64,000 bases of DNA from Bacillus sp. Marseille-Q3570 (GTDB taxonomy: Bacteria; Bacillota; Bacilli; Bacillales; Fictibacillaceae): positions 55,155-119,154 of the forward strand of contig NZ_CAMGYZ010000013.1 in the NCBI RefSeq assembly GCF_946151055.1. Reading direction: 5' to 3'. Below, piece after piece: positions 36,704 through 44,493 of this stretch (positions are counted from its first letter, which is position 1; every line of letters starts with the position of its first letter). A model generated the notes under the pieces. The model saw only the letters and a list, made by a program, of their open reading frames with translations. It made no database searches and was not told where the DNA came from. The position numbers and the translations under genes are program-made.

Positions 36704-38242
36704 ATGTTGAAAACAATCAATGAAACTTTGCACGAGACGAAAGCAAGGATTGAGGCGGGTGGTGCTGAAAAGTATCATGAGAAGCTGAAGACACAAAATA
36801 AAATGTTCGTCCGTAAACGTCTTGACTTATTATTCGACGATGATTCATATAAGATTGAAGACGGAAAATTCGCTAATAACCAGGCAGAAGGGTTACCTGC
36901 TGACGGTGTGATTACTGCAATCGGGAAAGTAAACGGTCAAAAAGTTTGTGTGATGGCCAATGATTCGACAGTTAAAGCCGGGTCATGGGGAGCGAGAACA
37001 GTAGAAAAGATCATCCGCATCCAGGAAACGGCTATGAGGCTCAAGTTGCCGCTCTTTTATCTAGTCGATTCAGCTGGCGCCAGAATTACGGATCAGATTG
37101 ATATGTTCCCGAACCGACGTGGTGCAGGTAGAATCTTTTATAATCAAGTTAAAATGTCTGGAATGGTGCCGCAGATCTGTATCCTGTTCGGACCATCAGC
37201 TGCAGGCGGGGCATATATCCCTGCATTTTGTGACACTGTCATAATGGTGGATCAGAATGCATCTATGTACCTGGGGTCACCGAGGATGGCAGAAAAGGTG
37301 ATCGGAGAAAAGGTCACACTTGAAGAAATGGGAGGTGCAAGAATGCATTGCAGCATTAGTGGATGCGGTGATGTACTTGCATCTTCAGAAGAAGAAGCCA
37401 TCCAATCAGGCCGCAATTATTTTTCATATTTTCCTGCCAACTATAAAGAAAAACCTTTGAAATTAGAGGGGAAACATCCTGTACAAGGCAGAAGCTTATC
37501 CGAAATTGTACCGGAAAACCAAAACGTTCCTTTCGATATGTATGAGTTCATTGCTGGACTAATCGATGAAGGCTCATTTTATGAAATGAAAAAGTTGTTT
37601 GCGCCAGAAATGGTGACTGGTTTTGCCCGAATTGATGGTAAGACGGTTGGAATCGTTGCAAATCAGCCGAAGGTTAAAGGCGGCGTGTTGTTTGTCGACT
37701 CTGCTGACAAAGCAGCGAAGTTCATTACGCTTTGTGACGCGTTCTCGATTCCTTTGTTGTTCCTTGCCGATGTACCAGGATTCATGATCGGTACTAAAGT
37801 GGAAAAAGCAGGAATCATCCGCCATGGAGCGAAGTTGATTGCAGCAATGAGTGATGTGACTGTTCCGAAAATATCGGTTGTTGTCCGTAAAGCATATGGT
37901 GCAGGATTATATGCTATGGCAGGTCCTGCTTTCGAACCCGATTGCTGCATCGCGTTGCCAACAGCACAGATTGCAGTCATGGGCCCTGAAGCAGCGGTAA
38001 ATGCTGTTTACTCCAATAAGATCAATGAAATTGAAGACCCGAAAGAGCGTATGAAGTACGTGCAAGAAAAGCATCAAGAATACAAAGAACATATTGATAT
38101 CTATAAGCTTGCATCTGAAATGATTGTCGATCAAATTGTATCTGCGGATGACCTGCGGGAAGAGTTGATTGATCGATTCGAAGCATATGAGTCTAAAGAA
38201 ATGATATTCAGCGAACGTAAGCACCCAGTATATCCTGTATAG
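36704..38242 (+). CDS. Acyl-CoA carboxyltransferase subunit
   Basis: 512 residues with N- and C-lobes of the carboxyltransferase family (propionyl-/methylcrotonyl-CoA type): YLVDSAGARITDQ, GPSAAGGAYIPAFCD and VVVRKAYGAGLYAMAGPAF. It transfers CO2 from carboxybiotin to an acyl-CoA. The first-lobe ITDQIDMFPNRRGAGRIFYN pattern is close to YngE/methylcrotonyl-type enzymes, but the substrate is not settled. The ribosome site is AAGGAGG. Final gene of the three-gene operon. Confidence 0.92.
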   Translation: MLKTINETLHETKARIEAGGAEKYHEKLKTQNKMFVRKRLDLLFDDDSYKIEDGKFANNQAEGLPADGVITAIGKVNGQKVCVMANDSTVKAGSWGARTVEKIIRIQETAMRLKLPLFYLVDSAGARITDQIDMFPNRRGAGRIFYNQVKMSGMVPQICILFGPSAAGGAYIPAFCDTVIMVDQNASMYLGSPRMAEKVIGEKVTLEEMGGARMHCSISGCGDVLASSEEEAIQSGRNYFSYFPANYKEKPLKLEGKHPVQGRSLSEIVPENQNVPFDMYEFIAGLIDEGSFYEMKKLFAPEMVTGFARIDGKTVGIVANQPKVKGGVLFVDSADKAAKFITLCDAFSIPLLFLADVPGFMIGTKVEKAGIIRHGAKLIAAMSDVTVPKISVVVRKAYGAGLYAMAGPAFEPDCCIALPTAQIAVMGPEAAVNAVYSNKINEIEDPKERMKYVQEKHQEYKEHIDIYKLASEMIVDQIVSADDLREELIDRFEAYESKEMIFSERKHPVYPV

Positions 38243-38261
38243 GTAATCGTTGTCTTATAAA

Positions 38262-38306
38262 GTTGATCCATAGACCATCGATAGATGGCTCTATGGGTCT
38301 TTTTGT
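38262..38306 (+). terminator. Terminator of the acyl-CoA carboxylase operon
   Basis: GATCCATAGA / CTATGGGTC stem enclosing CCATCGATAGATGG, then TTTTTGTATT. Confidence 0.85.
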
Positions 38307-38309
38307 ATT

Positions 38310-38575
38310 GGCTGTCCCGCAAACTTTGTTGTTCTTGCACTTAAAGAAAGTATAAAATACTTTCTTAAAAGGCTTGGTCTCGCCAAGTTTTCTTTAAAAG
38401 TCGTTGATTTCCGCTCCAGGATGCTCGCTTTCCTCGGGGCGTGCGGTAAGCCAACTCGTCGCCTTGCGACATAGTATGGGCTCATCTGTCCCGATGATTC
38501 AACAGGAAGCCAGCACCTTGCTCTCCAATCAACTTTTAAAATGAGTCAAAAGCAATAATCTTTTAGAAAAGAGCC
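38310..38575 (+). repeat. MITE-like repeat, internally deleted (copy E, 266 bp)
   Basis: Both ends are present (GGCTGTCCCGCAAACTTTGT at the left and AATCTTTTAGAAAAGAGCC at the right) and the left third matches copy A, but the middle is reduced. It lies between the carboxylase terminator and panE. Confidence 0.8.
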
Positions 38576-38668
38576 TTTGTATTTAAAGAAAGTATATATG
38601 GATTATGCAGGTCGCTTCCTCTTTCCGTTTGCCCTCGGAAAGGGGGGGATTTTGCAGAGTTCACTTTT

Positions 38669-38716
38669 TAGAATCCTTAATATAATGGAAAGTAGAATCC
38701 TAAATATATTGGAAAG
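38669..38716 (+). repeat. Two direct 24-bp repeats upstream of panE
   Basis: TAGAATCCTTAATATAATGG and the following four bases are repeated at once as TAGAATCCTAAATATATTGG plus the same four bases, with two mismatches. It lies 64 bases before the panE start and could hold a duplicated promoter element or operator. Confidence 0.7.
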
Positions 38717-38780
38717 ATTTATCAGCCTAGTTAATTGTGCTACTATAATCTTACAAATCTCATTGAAAGTTGGGGGTTTC

Positions 38781-39674
38781 ATGAAAATCGGGATTATCGG
38801 CGGAGGTTCAATAGGATTATTATTTACTGCTTATCTAGCAAAAAGCGCTCATGAAGTCACACTTTTTGTTAGGAGAGAAGCTCAGCAACAAGCGATTCAT
38901 ACGATGGGATTGACTGTAAAAGCGGGGAGTTCAACATACACGTGCCAACCAAAGGTTTGTTTATTATCCGAAACTGATAGAAATGACATTGATGTGCTGA
39001 TCGTTGCAGTCAAATCCTATGATGTTGAACAAATCATGCCTGAAATAATAAAAAAGTTCAGAAATACACGTTCCATTTTATTTGTCCAAAATGGAATGCA
39101 ACACCTTCGATTTTTGCCTCATTTAAAGATGCACTCGATTTACATGGGAGTGGTTGAACATGGTGCCATAAAAGAGACTGATCATTTAATCAATCATACA
39201 GGTGTCGGACGGACTAAAATCGCCCCCTATCTCGACGGTCATTCAGGGATCAACTGGGAGAAGCTCTCAAAAGAAAACTTTCCATTCTTCTACCAAAATG
39301 ATTGGTATGCAATGTTAAGTGAAAAGTTACATATCAATGCCGTCATCAATCCTCTCACTGCGATATTGAGGGTCCCAAATGGAGATCTTCTGTCGAATCC
39401 TCATTGGCTCGATTTGATGGAACAACTCAGTAAAGAAGCATGCAAGGTTCTGAATATCAAATATCATGAAGGCTGGAAGGATTTAGTGGCTGTCTGCGAG
39501 AATACTTCTTTAAACAAATCTTCCATGTTGAGGGATATCGAGAATAAGCGGAGAACCGAAATTGAAGCGATAAACGGCTTCATCTTGAATTCAGCTAAAG
39601 GTAAAAACATTGAAGTTCCAAATAACCGGTTTGTCTATCAAATCATTAAAGGGATGGAAGAGGAAAGAAAGTAG
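38781..39674 (+). CDS. panE: 2-dehydropantoate 2-reductase (YlbQ)
   Basis: About 297 residues. Rossmann N-terminal domain with MKIGIIGGGSIGLLFTAYL (NADP-binding) and a helical C-terminal domain with the catalytic KLHINAVINPLTAI lysine region. It reduces ketopantoate to pantoate for coenzyme A synthesis. The open frame continues upstream to 38577, but the family starts at ATG 38781 with GGGGG upstream. Eight bases before the DUF3397 gene. Confidence 0.94.
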   Translation: MKIGIIGGGSIGLLFTAYLAKSAHEVTLFVRREAQQQAIHTMGLTVKAGSSTYTCQPKVCLLSETDRNDIDVLIVAVKSYDVEQIMPEIIKKFRNTRSILFVQNGMQHLRFLPHLKMHSIYMGVVEHGAIKETDHLINHTGVGRTKIAPYLDGHSGINWEKLSKENFPFFYQNDWYAMLSEKLHINAVINPLTAILRVPNGDLLSNPHWLDLMEQLSKEACKVLNIKYHEGWKDLVAVCENTSLNKSSMLRDIENKRRTEIEAINGFILNSAKGKNIEVPNNRFVYQIIKGMEEERK

Positions 39675-39682
39675 GGGGAACG

Positions 39683-40069
39683 ATGATTGATTTTTTATTG
39701 GGTTCCTTGGGTATATTGGTTACAGTACCTTTGCTTGCCTGGATCATGGTTTATTGGATTACAAGGAAGATAACAAGGCAACAGAAGCGGTCGTTCATGG
39801 TTGCGACGGATGTGACAACTTTTTTCCTGATCATCTCTGTCATGGTCATACTATATACGATATGGGAAAATACTTTTTTATGGCCAATTGTCATTTTGAT
39901 TTTGCTCATCGTAATCAGTATTACCGTTTTATATTGGAAGCGAGATGAGGATATCGGACTTTCTAAAATCATGAAAACAGCGTGGCGCTTGAATTTTTTA
40001 CTGTTTTCTTCGGGGTATTTGGTGCTTTGTTTGTATGGGTTGGTTATACGTGTGATGGCTCTTAATTAA
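39683..40069 (+). CDS. DUF3397 membrane protein
   Basis: 128 residues with four membrane segments. MIDFLLGSLGILVTVPLLAW, the TRKITRQQKRSFMVATDVTT loop and LYWKRDEDI match DUF3397. Function unknown. The ribosome site is AGGGGGAA. It is probably co-transcribed with panE; in many bacilli it precedes bshC, but here 729 bp of repeats separate them. Confidence 0.87.
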   Translation: MIDFLLGSLGILVTVPLLAWIMVYWITRKITRQQKRSFMVATDVTTFFLIISVMVILYTIWENTFLWPIVILILLIVISITVLYWKRDEDIGLSKIMKTAWRLNFLLFSSGYLVLCLYGLVIRVMALN

Positions 40070-40087
40070 AAGTATGGATTTATTCGA

Positions 40088-40230
40088 AATTCACTCCCTC
40101 TCCACGGCAAACGAAAAACGGAAGCGATCTAGTTAGCACCTAGGTCATTGGAGAACTGACGAGGAAGCTCGAACCAAACAACTTGGTTCTGAAGGGGCTT
40201 ACACCGAAGATGTCAATCAGAAGTAATCCA
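40088..40230. repeat. Dispersed repeat 'GGAGAACTGACGAGG' family, copy 2
   Basis: Shares ordered blocks with 23826-23979, including CTCCCTCTCCACGG, GGAGAACTGACGAGG, AACCAAACAACTTGGTTCTGA and GATGTCAATCA. Non-coding. Confidence 0.65.
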
Positions 40231-40310
40231 AGTGACTGGCCGTTGAACTGGACAACCCTTCCTGCAATAACGAACTCTATCCTCGCTGAAAACGGGTTGT
40301 ACTAACCCGT

Positions 40311-40500
40311 TAACGGACACAGGAGACGTTATTTGGCCAATATGATGGAAATTTACAAACTTAACGGACATCAGGGATCTTATTTCGCAAATATCGTAGG
40401 AAATCAACTGCTTTGTTCACAAATAACGGCTGTGGTGTCCGTTAGAGTTTCAGAAACAGCGGTTTTGTCACAAAGAACGGCTCTGATGTCCGTTAACGTT
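40311..40500. repeat. TAACGGACA repeat cluster, copy 1
   Basis: TAACGGACAC at 40311, TAACGGACAT near 40365, and the inverted forms TGTCCGTTA at about 40436 and 40488, mixed with GCGAAATAA-like and TTTGTCACAAA-like segments. The same composition recurs at 50502-50640. Confidence 0.65.
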
Positions 40501-40589
40501 AATCATGGCTCTTTGTTTCTTTCCTGGGTTCACCTATTTCGCTGGAGGGTGACGTATTTCGTGTACGCTTAAAGAAAAATACTTTCTTC

Positions 40590-40655
40590 AGTAAAAGCGC
40601 GACAAAAGCCCAGCCTCCGCCAAAGGTTTGGCTTTACCAAGTTTTCTTTTAAGAT
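40590..40655 (+). repeat. Fragment of dispersed repeat (CCAAGTTTTCTTTTAAG end)
   Basis: AAGCCCAGCCTCCGCCAAAG and TTACCAAGTTTTCTTTTAAG match the fragments at 18860-18990. Decayed copy. Confidence 0.55.
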
Positions 40656-40721
40656 CAGGATAGCCAAACTTTAACAATGATTTATAACGATGTCCTCCTA
40701 GTAGCACCTTAGGCAGAATTG

Positions 40722-40751
40722 TTGGGTGAGTAGTAATTAATTTGCTATACT
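40722..40751 (+). promoter_or_regulatory. Promoter of bshC
   Basis: TTGGGT (40722-40727), 18 bp, TATACT (40746-40751) with an extended TGC before it, 48 bases before the start codon. Confidence 0.7.
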
Positions 40752-40798
40752 CATATTCGCAAAGTGTCTGTTGTGTATTATAAGAAAGGAAGAAATGT

Positions 40799-42418
40799 AT
40801 GAACGTGCTTGAGCTACCTTTTCGAAATAAAGAAGACCTATATTCTGCCTACTTGATGGGGAATTCAGATGTAAGTTCCTTATTTGACTATAATGCGTTT
40901 GAGGACCAAAGCTATATTGATCGATGGAAGGAACTTCAGGAAACGAGATTTCCGAGATTGGATCTTGTTGATCATCTGCTCTCCTATCATCAATCATTTC
41001 CAACTAAACCTTCCACATATGAAAATATTGAAAAATTAAAGGATCCAAAATCCACCGTGGTTGTGACGGGCCAGCAAGCGGGTTTATTGACTGGACCTTT
41101 ATATACAATACATAAATGTCTGTCTACCATCCTGTTTGCACAGGAGAAAGAGAGACAACTTGGTACGCCAGTCGTCCCCGTTTTTTGGATCGCTGGTGAG
41201 GATCATGATTTTGATGAGATCAATCATATACACATTCCAGATGGTGATCAACTAAATAAACACAAGTTGAGTATGTATGAAGGTATGAGGTCGGTTTCTC
41301 ACATAAAATGCGAAAACGATCGTTTGCTACCATGGGCTGAAGAAGTGATCCGCTCTTTCGGAGAAACAGAACATACTCAACCAGTGAAAGATCTGCTTCA
41401 CGCTGCTATAAAAGAAAGTGATACGTTGACTGATTTTTTCGCTTATCTGATGATTACCTTATTCAGTGAGTTCGGTCTTGTCATTCTAGACTCCCATCAT
41501 CCTGACTTACGGAAGATTGAAAGCCCCTTTTTTGAAAACATGATTGGCAACAATGCAGAAATCGATGGTTCATTTCAGCAAGGCTTGGCAGCGATAAAGA
41601 GACTAGGGTTTGAATCGCCAATCGACTCTGAAACGAATAATGCTCATCTTTTTATCGAAGAACGTGATGCTAGAGTATTGTTAATCCGTGAAAATGACTC
41701 TTTCAGGGGGAAGAACAATGAATGCATTTACTCTGAGCAAGAACTTTCAGAAATGGCTCGTTCAACACCCTCAAGATTGAGTAATAATGTAATCACAAGG
41801 CCTCTTATGCAGGAATTTATTTTACCTACACTTGCATTCGTAGCTGGTCCTGGGGAAATAAATTACTGGAGCGCATTGAAACCGGTCTTTCATAGTTTCG
41901 ATAGGAAAATGCCGCCGATCCTACCGAGGTTGTCACTTGTCATATTGGACCACTATTCGCAAAAGACGATTGAAGAAAAAGCGCTGGATACACATCGCAT
42001 CGTTTTCGATGGGGTGGAAAAAGAAAAGAAACAATGGCTGGATGATAATACAGATCACGAGCTGGATCGAGAAATTGAACGTGCTTTGAATGTGATGAAG
42101 AAAGAACATAGCCAGCTGAGAAATACCGCTGTTGAAATTGATAAGGGCCTGGATGGTTTAACTGAAAAGAACTGGATGATTATCGAGGATCAACTCCTAT
42201 ACTTGAAAAAAAGGATGGAAAAGTCCATTTTACAAAAACATGAAGTCGATCTGAAAAAATTCGATCATATCCAAATGCACCTCCTTCCAGAGGACCAGCC
42301 TCAAGAGAGAGTGTTGAATGTTTTTTACTACATCAATCATTTTGGATTTGGATTCATTTCAGAATTGGCAAAACAGAATTATTTATGGAACGGAAATCCG
42401 AAGGCGATAAAACTCTAA
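40799..42418 (+). CDS. bshC: Bacillithiol synthase (cysteine-adding enzyme) BshC
   Basis: 539 residues, the normal length. A Rossmann-like core (VVVTGQQAGLLTGPLYTIHK; FWIAGEDHDFDEINHIHIP) and a coiled-coil region (about 380-480). It adds cysteine to glucosaminyl-malate, the last step of bacillithiol synthesis, the main low-molecular-weight thiol of bacilli. Its location just before mraZ matches B. subtilis yllA. AAAGGAAG precedes the ATG. Confidence 0.96.
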   Translation: MNVLELPFRNKEDLYSAYLMGNSDVSSLFDYNAFEDQSYIDRWKELQETRFPRLDLVDHLLSYHQSFPTKPSTYENIEKLKDPKSTVVVTGQQAGLLTGPLYTIHKCLSTILFAQEKERQLGTPVVPVFWIAGEDHDFDEINHIHIPDGDQLNKHKLSMYEGMRSVSHIKCENDRLLPWAEEVIRSFGETEHTQPVKDLLHAAIKESDTLTDFFAYLMITLFSEFGLVILDSHHPDLRKIESPFFENMIGNNAEIDGSFQQGLAAIKRLGFESPIDSETNNAHLFIEERDARVLLIRENDSFRGKNNECIYSEQELSEMARSTPSRLSNNVITRPLMQEFILPTLAFVAGPGEINYWSALKPVFHSFDRKMPPILPRLSLVILDHYSQKTIEEKALDTHRIVFDGVEKEKKQWLDDNTDHELDREIERALNVMKKEHSQLRNTAVEIDKGLDGLTEKNWMIIEDQLLYLKKRMEKSILQKHEVDLKKFDHIQMHLLPEDQPQERVLNVFYYINHFGFGFISELAKQNYLWNGNPKAIKL

Positions 42419-42580
42419 ACTACAGGATGTGGTTTTATCCAATTCCTGTAACTTAGATTTATTTCGCCGAAAATCCACAGCATTAACAAAAATACAGACG
42501 GAATCAAGAGAAAACTCTTCTTTTAAATTGTCGTAAAAAAGCTGACATTACTGTAAAAATATAGCGATGAAAACTTCTGA

Positions 42581-42612
42581 AAATCCTGCATTTATAAGCA
42601 GGATTTTTTTTT
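42581..42612 (+). terminator. Terminator of bshC
   Basis: AAATCCTGC / GCAGGATTT with an A-T-rich loop and nine T, about 165 bases after bshC and just upstream of the MraZ boxes. Confidence 0.88.
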
Positions 42613-42634
42613 GTTCAAAAGAATATTTAAACAA

Positions 42635-42679
42635 GTGGTGCAAAGTGGGGAGTTGTGGTAGACTTAGGGAAGAAAGTGG
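42635..42679 (+). promoter_or_regulatory. MraZ-binding boxes (GTGG repeats)
   Basis: GTGG occurs at 42635, 42645 and 42655, exactly 10 bp apart, in AAGTGGTGC / AAAGTGGGG / TTGTGGTAG context, and again at 42676. MraZ is known to bind tandem GTGG-containing repeats before its own gene, so autoregulation of the division cluster is likely here. Confidence 0.75.
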
Positions 42680-42693
42680 GAGGGGGCCCGTAT

Positions 42694-43125
42694 ATGTTTA
42701 TGGGAGAGCATTTACATACCATTGACGATAAGGGAAGAATGATTATCCCCTCTAAGTTCCGGGATGAATTAGGAACCACTTTCGTACTTACAAGAGGACT
42801 AGATCAATGTATTTTTGGTTACCCTCTTGAAGAATGGAAGCAGCTTGAAGAAAAGCTGAAAGCACTCCCATTCACTAAAAAAGATGCACGTGCCTTCACT
42901 CGGTTTTTCTTTTCTGGAGCCGCAGAATGTCAGCTTGATAAACAGGGACGTGTGAACATCGCATCTACACTACGTCAATATGCAAAGTTGGAAAAGGACT
43001 GTGTCATCATCGGGGTAAGTAATCGAATCGAGATCTGGAATAAAGAGATCTGGGAAGATTACTTCAACAAATCAGAAGACTCATTTGGTGAAATTGCAGA
43101 AAGTCTGATGGATTTTGACCTCTAG
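42694..43125 (+). CDS. mraZ: Transcriptional regulator MraZ
   Basis: 143 residues with two SpoVT/AbrB-like halves ([20 protein letters not shown] and [13 protein letters not shown]). It regulates the division and cell-wall cluster. ATG 42694 follows GGGAGGGGG at 8 bases and gives the standard length; an in-frame GTG at 42655 is part of the operator and is rejected. Confidence 0.97.
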   Translation: MFMGEHLHTIDDKGRMIIPSKFRDELGTTFVLTRGLDQCIFGYPLEEWKQLEEKLKALPFTKKDARAFTRFFFSGAAECQLDKQGRVNIASTLRQYAKLEKDCVIIGVSNRIEIWNKEIWEDYFNKSEDSFGEIAESLMDFDL

Positions 43126-43164
43126 AACACAATCGTAGTTAGAGCAGGAAATTGAGGGACAATT

Positions 43165-44097
43165 ATGTTTGAGCATGAAACAGTATTGAAACAGGAAGCA
43201 ATCGATGGACTTAACATTAAGGAAGATGGCATCTACGTGGATTGTACCCTTGGTGGAGCGGGCCATACAGAAGAAATCTTGAAAAGGCTCACTTCAGGAC
43301 ATGTTTATGCATTTGATCAGGATCTTCACGCAATCAATCATGCTAAAGAAAGATTGGCAGAGCACGAAGGTAAGTTCAGTATCATCAGATCTAATTTCAG
43401 AAATCTCAAGCATGAACTCATTGAAAAAGGGATAAGTGGTGTTGACGGTATTTTGTTTGACCTTGGTGTTTCATCTCCGCAACTTGACGAGGCAGATCGA
43501 GGTTTCAGCTATCACCAAGACGCCCCATTAGACATGAGGATGGATCAGACTAGTGAACTAACCGCGTTTCATGTAGTGAATGAATGGTCTTATGAACAAA
43601 TTGTCTCGATATTGTTCAAATATGGAGAAGAAAAATTCGCGAAATCAATCGCACGAAAAATCGAAGCCCACCGGGAACGAGAGACAATTCAAACAACGGG
43701 TGAATTGGTAGAAATCATTAAAGAGGCAATCCCGGCCAGAGCACGTCGAAAAGGTGGACACCCTGCCAAAAGAACCTTCCAAGCCATACGTATAGCTGTA
43801 AATGATGAATTGAATGCATTTGAAGAGGCTTTACGAGATGGGATTGAAATGTTGAACGTTGAGGGAAGAATCTGTGTCATTACCTTCCATTCTCTTGAAG
43901 ACCGTTTATGTAAGAAAGTTTTCAAGGAAGTAAGTAGTGAACCAGATTTACCACCAGGAATGCCAGTCGTTCCAGAGGAATACCAACCGGACATGAAATT
44001 GATCACCCGGAAGCCGATTACTCCAGATAGTGGAGAACAAGAGAAAAATAGAAGAGCGAGATCGTCCAAATTACGGATCGCCGAGAAGAGAAAATAG
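43165..44097 (+). CDS. rsmH: 16S rRNA (cytosine-1402-N4) methyltransferase
   Basis: 310 residues. SAM domain with [29 protein letters not shown] and the C-terminal [10 protein letters not shown] motif; a helical insertion starts near residue 100. It methylates C1402 (E. coli numbering) in the decoding centre. It follows mraZ by 39 bases and precedes ftsL by 17. Confidence 0.97.
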   Translation: MFEHETVLKQEAIDGLNIKEDGIYVDCTLGGAGHTEEILKRLTSGHVYAFDQDLHAINHAKERLAEHEGKFSIIRSNFRNLKHELIEKGISGVDGILFDLGVSSPQLDEADRGFSYHQDAPLDMRMDQTSELTAFHVVNEWSYEQIVSILFKYGEEKFAKSIARKIEAHRERETIQTTGELVEIIKEAIPARARRKGGHPAKRTFQAIRIAVNDELNAFEEALRDGIEMLNVEGRICVITFHSLEDRLCKKVFKEVSSEPDLPPGMPVVPEEYQPDMKLITRKPITPDSGEQEKNRRARSSKLRIAEKRK

Positions 44098-44114
44098 AAA
44101 GGGGAACTGGGAGT

Positions 44115-44477
44115 ATGAGCAATCTTGCCCATCAAGTAGAAAGAAAAACCAATCATGTTCAAAATCCACAACCGCAACCGAATGTGGTTAGAAGAAAAAG
44201 ATCGAAAATCACAAAGGGGGAGAAGGTTCTCTGGACAATCGCTGCAATGATGCTAGCTGCAGCTTCGATTTTCATCGTTTCAAATTATGCTGAAATGTAT
44301 ACTGTGAACAAAGAAATTCAGGTGATGGAACAAAATATTGATAAGCAAAGCAAGCAAGTGGATGATCTAACCCTTAAAAAATCAGAGCTTAGCGAGCCTT
44401 TGCGCATTATCAATTTCGCAGAACAAAAATTAGGAATGAAGTTCGACGATAAAAATATCAAAGTAGTAAACAATTAG
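44115..44477 (+). CDS. ftsL: Cell-division protein FtsL
   Basis: 120 residues: a basic cytoplasmic N terminus, one membrane segment (about 40-58, TIAAMMLAAASIFIVSN) and an extracytoplasmic leucine-zipper-type coiled coil. FtsL joins DivIC and DivIB in the septal complex. AACTGGGAGT precedes the ATG. Between rsmH and pbpB, the usual place. Confidence 0.94.
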   Translation: MSNLAHQVERKTNHVQNPQPQPNVVRRKRSKITKGEKVLWTIAAMMLAAASIFIVSNYAEMYTVNKEIQVMEQNIDKQSKQVDDLTLKKSELSEPLRIINFAEQKLGMKFDDKNIKVVNN

Positions 44478-44493
44478 TTTAGGTGTGGTTTGA

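Noticed and set aside
40070..40798. Undetected gene in the 729-bp gap before bshC
   Set aside because: The gap is filled by three repeat types and a promoter; open frames there are short, without ribosome sites, and overlap the repeats.
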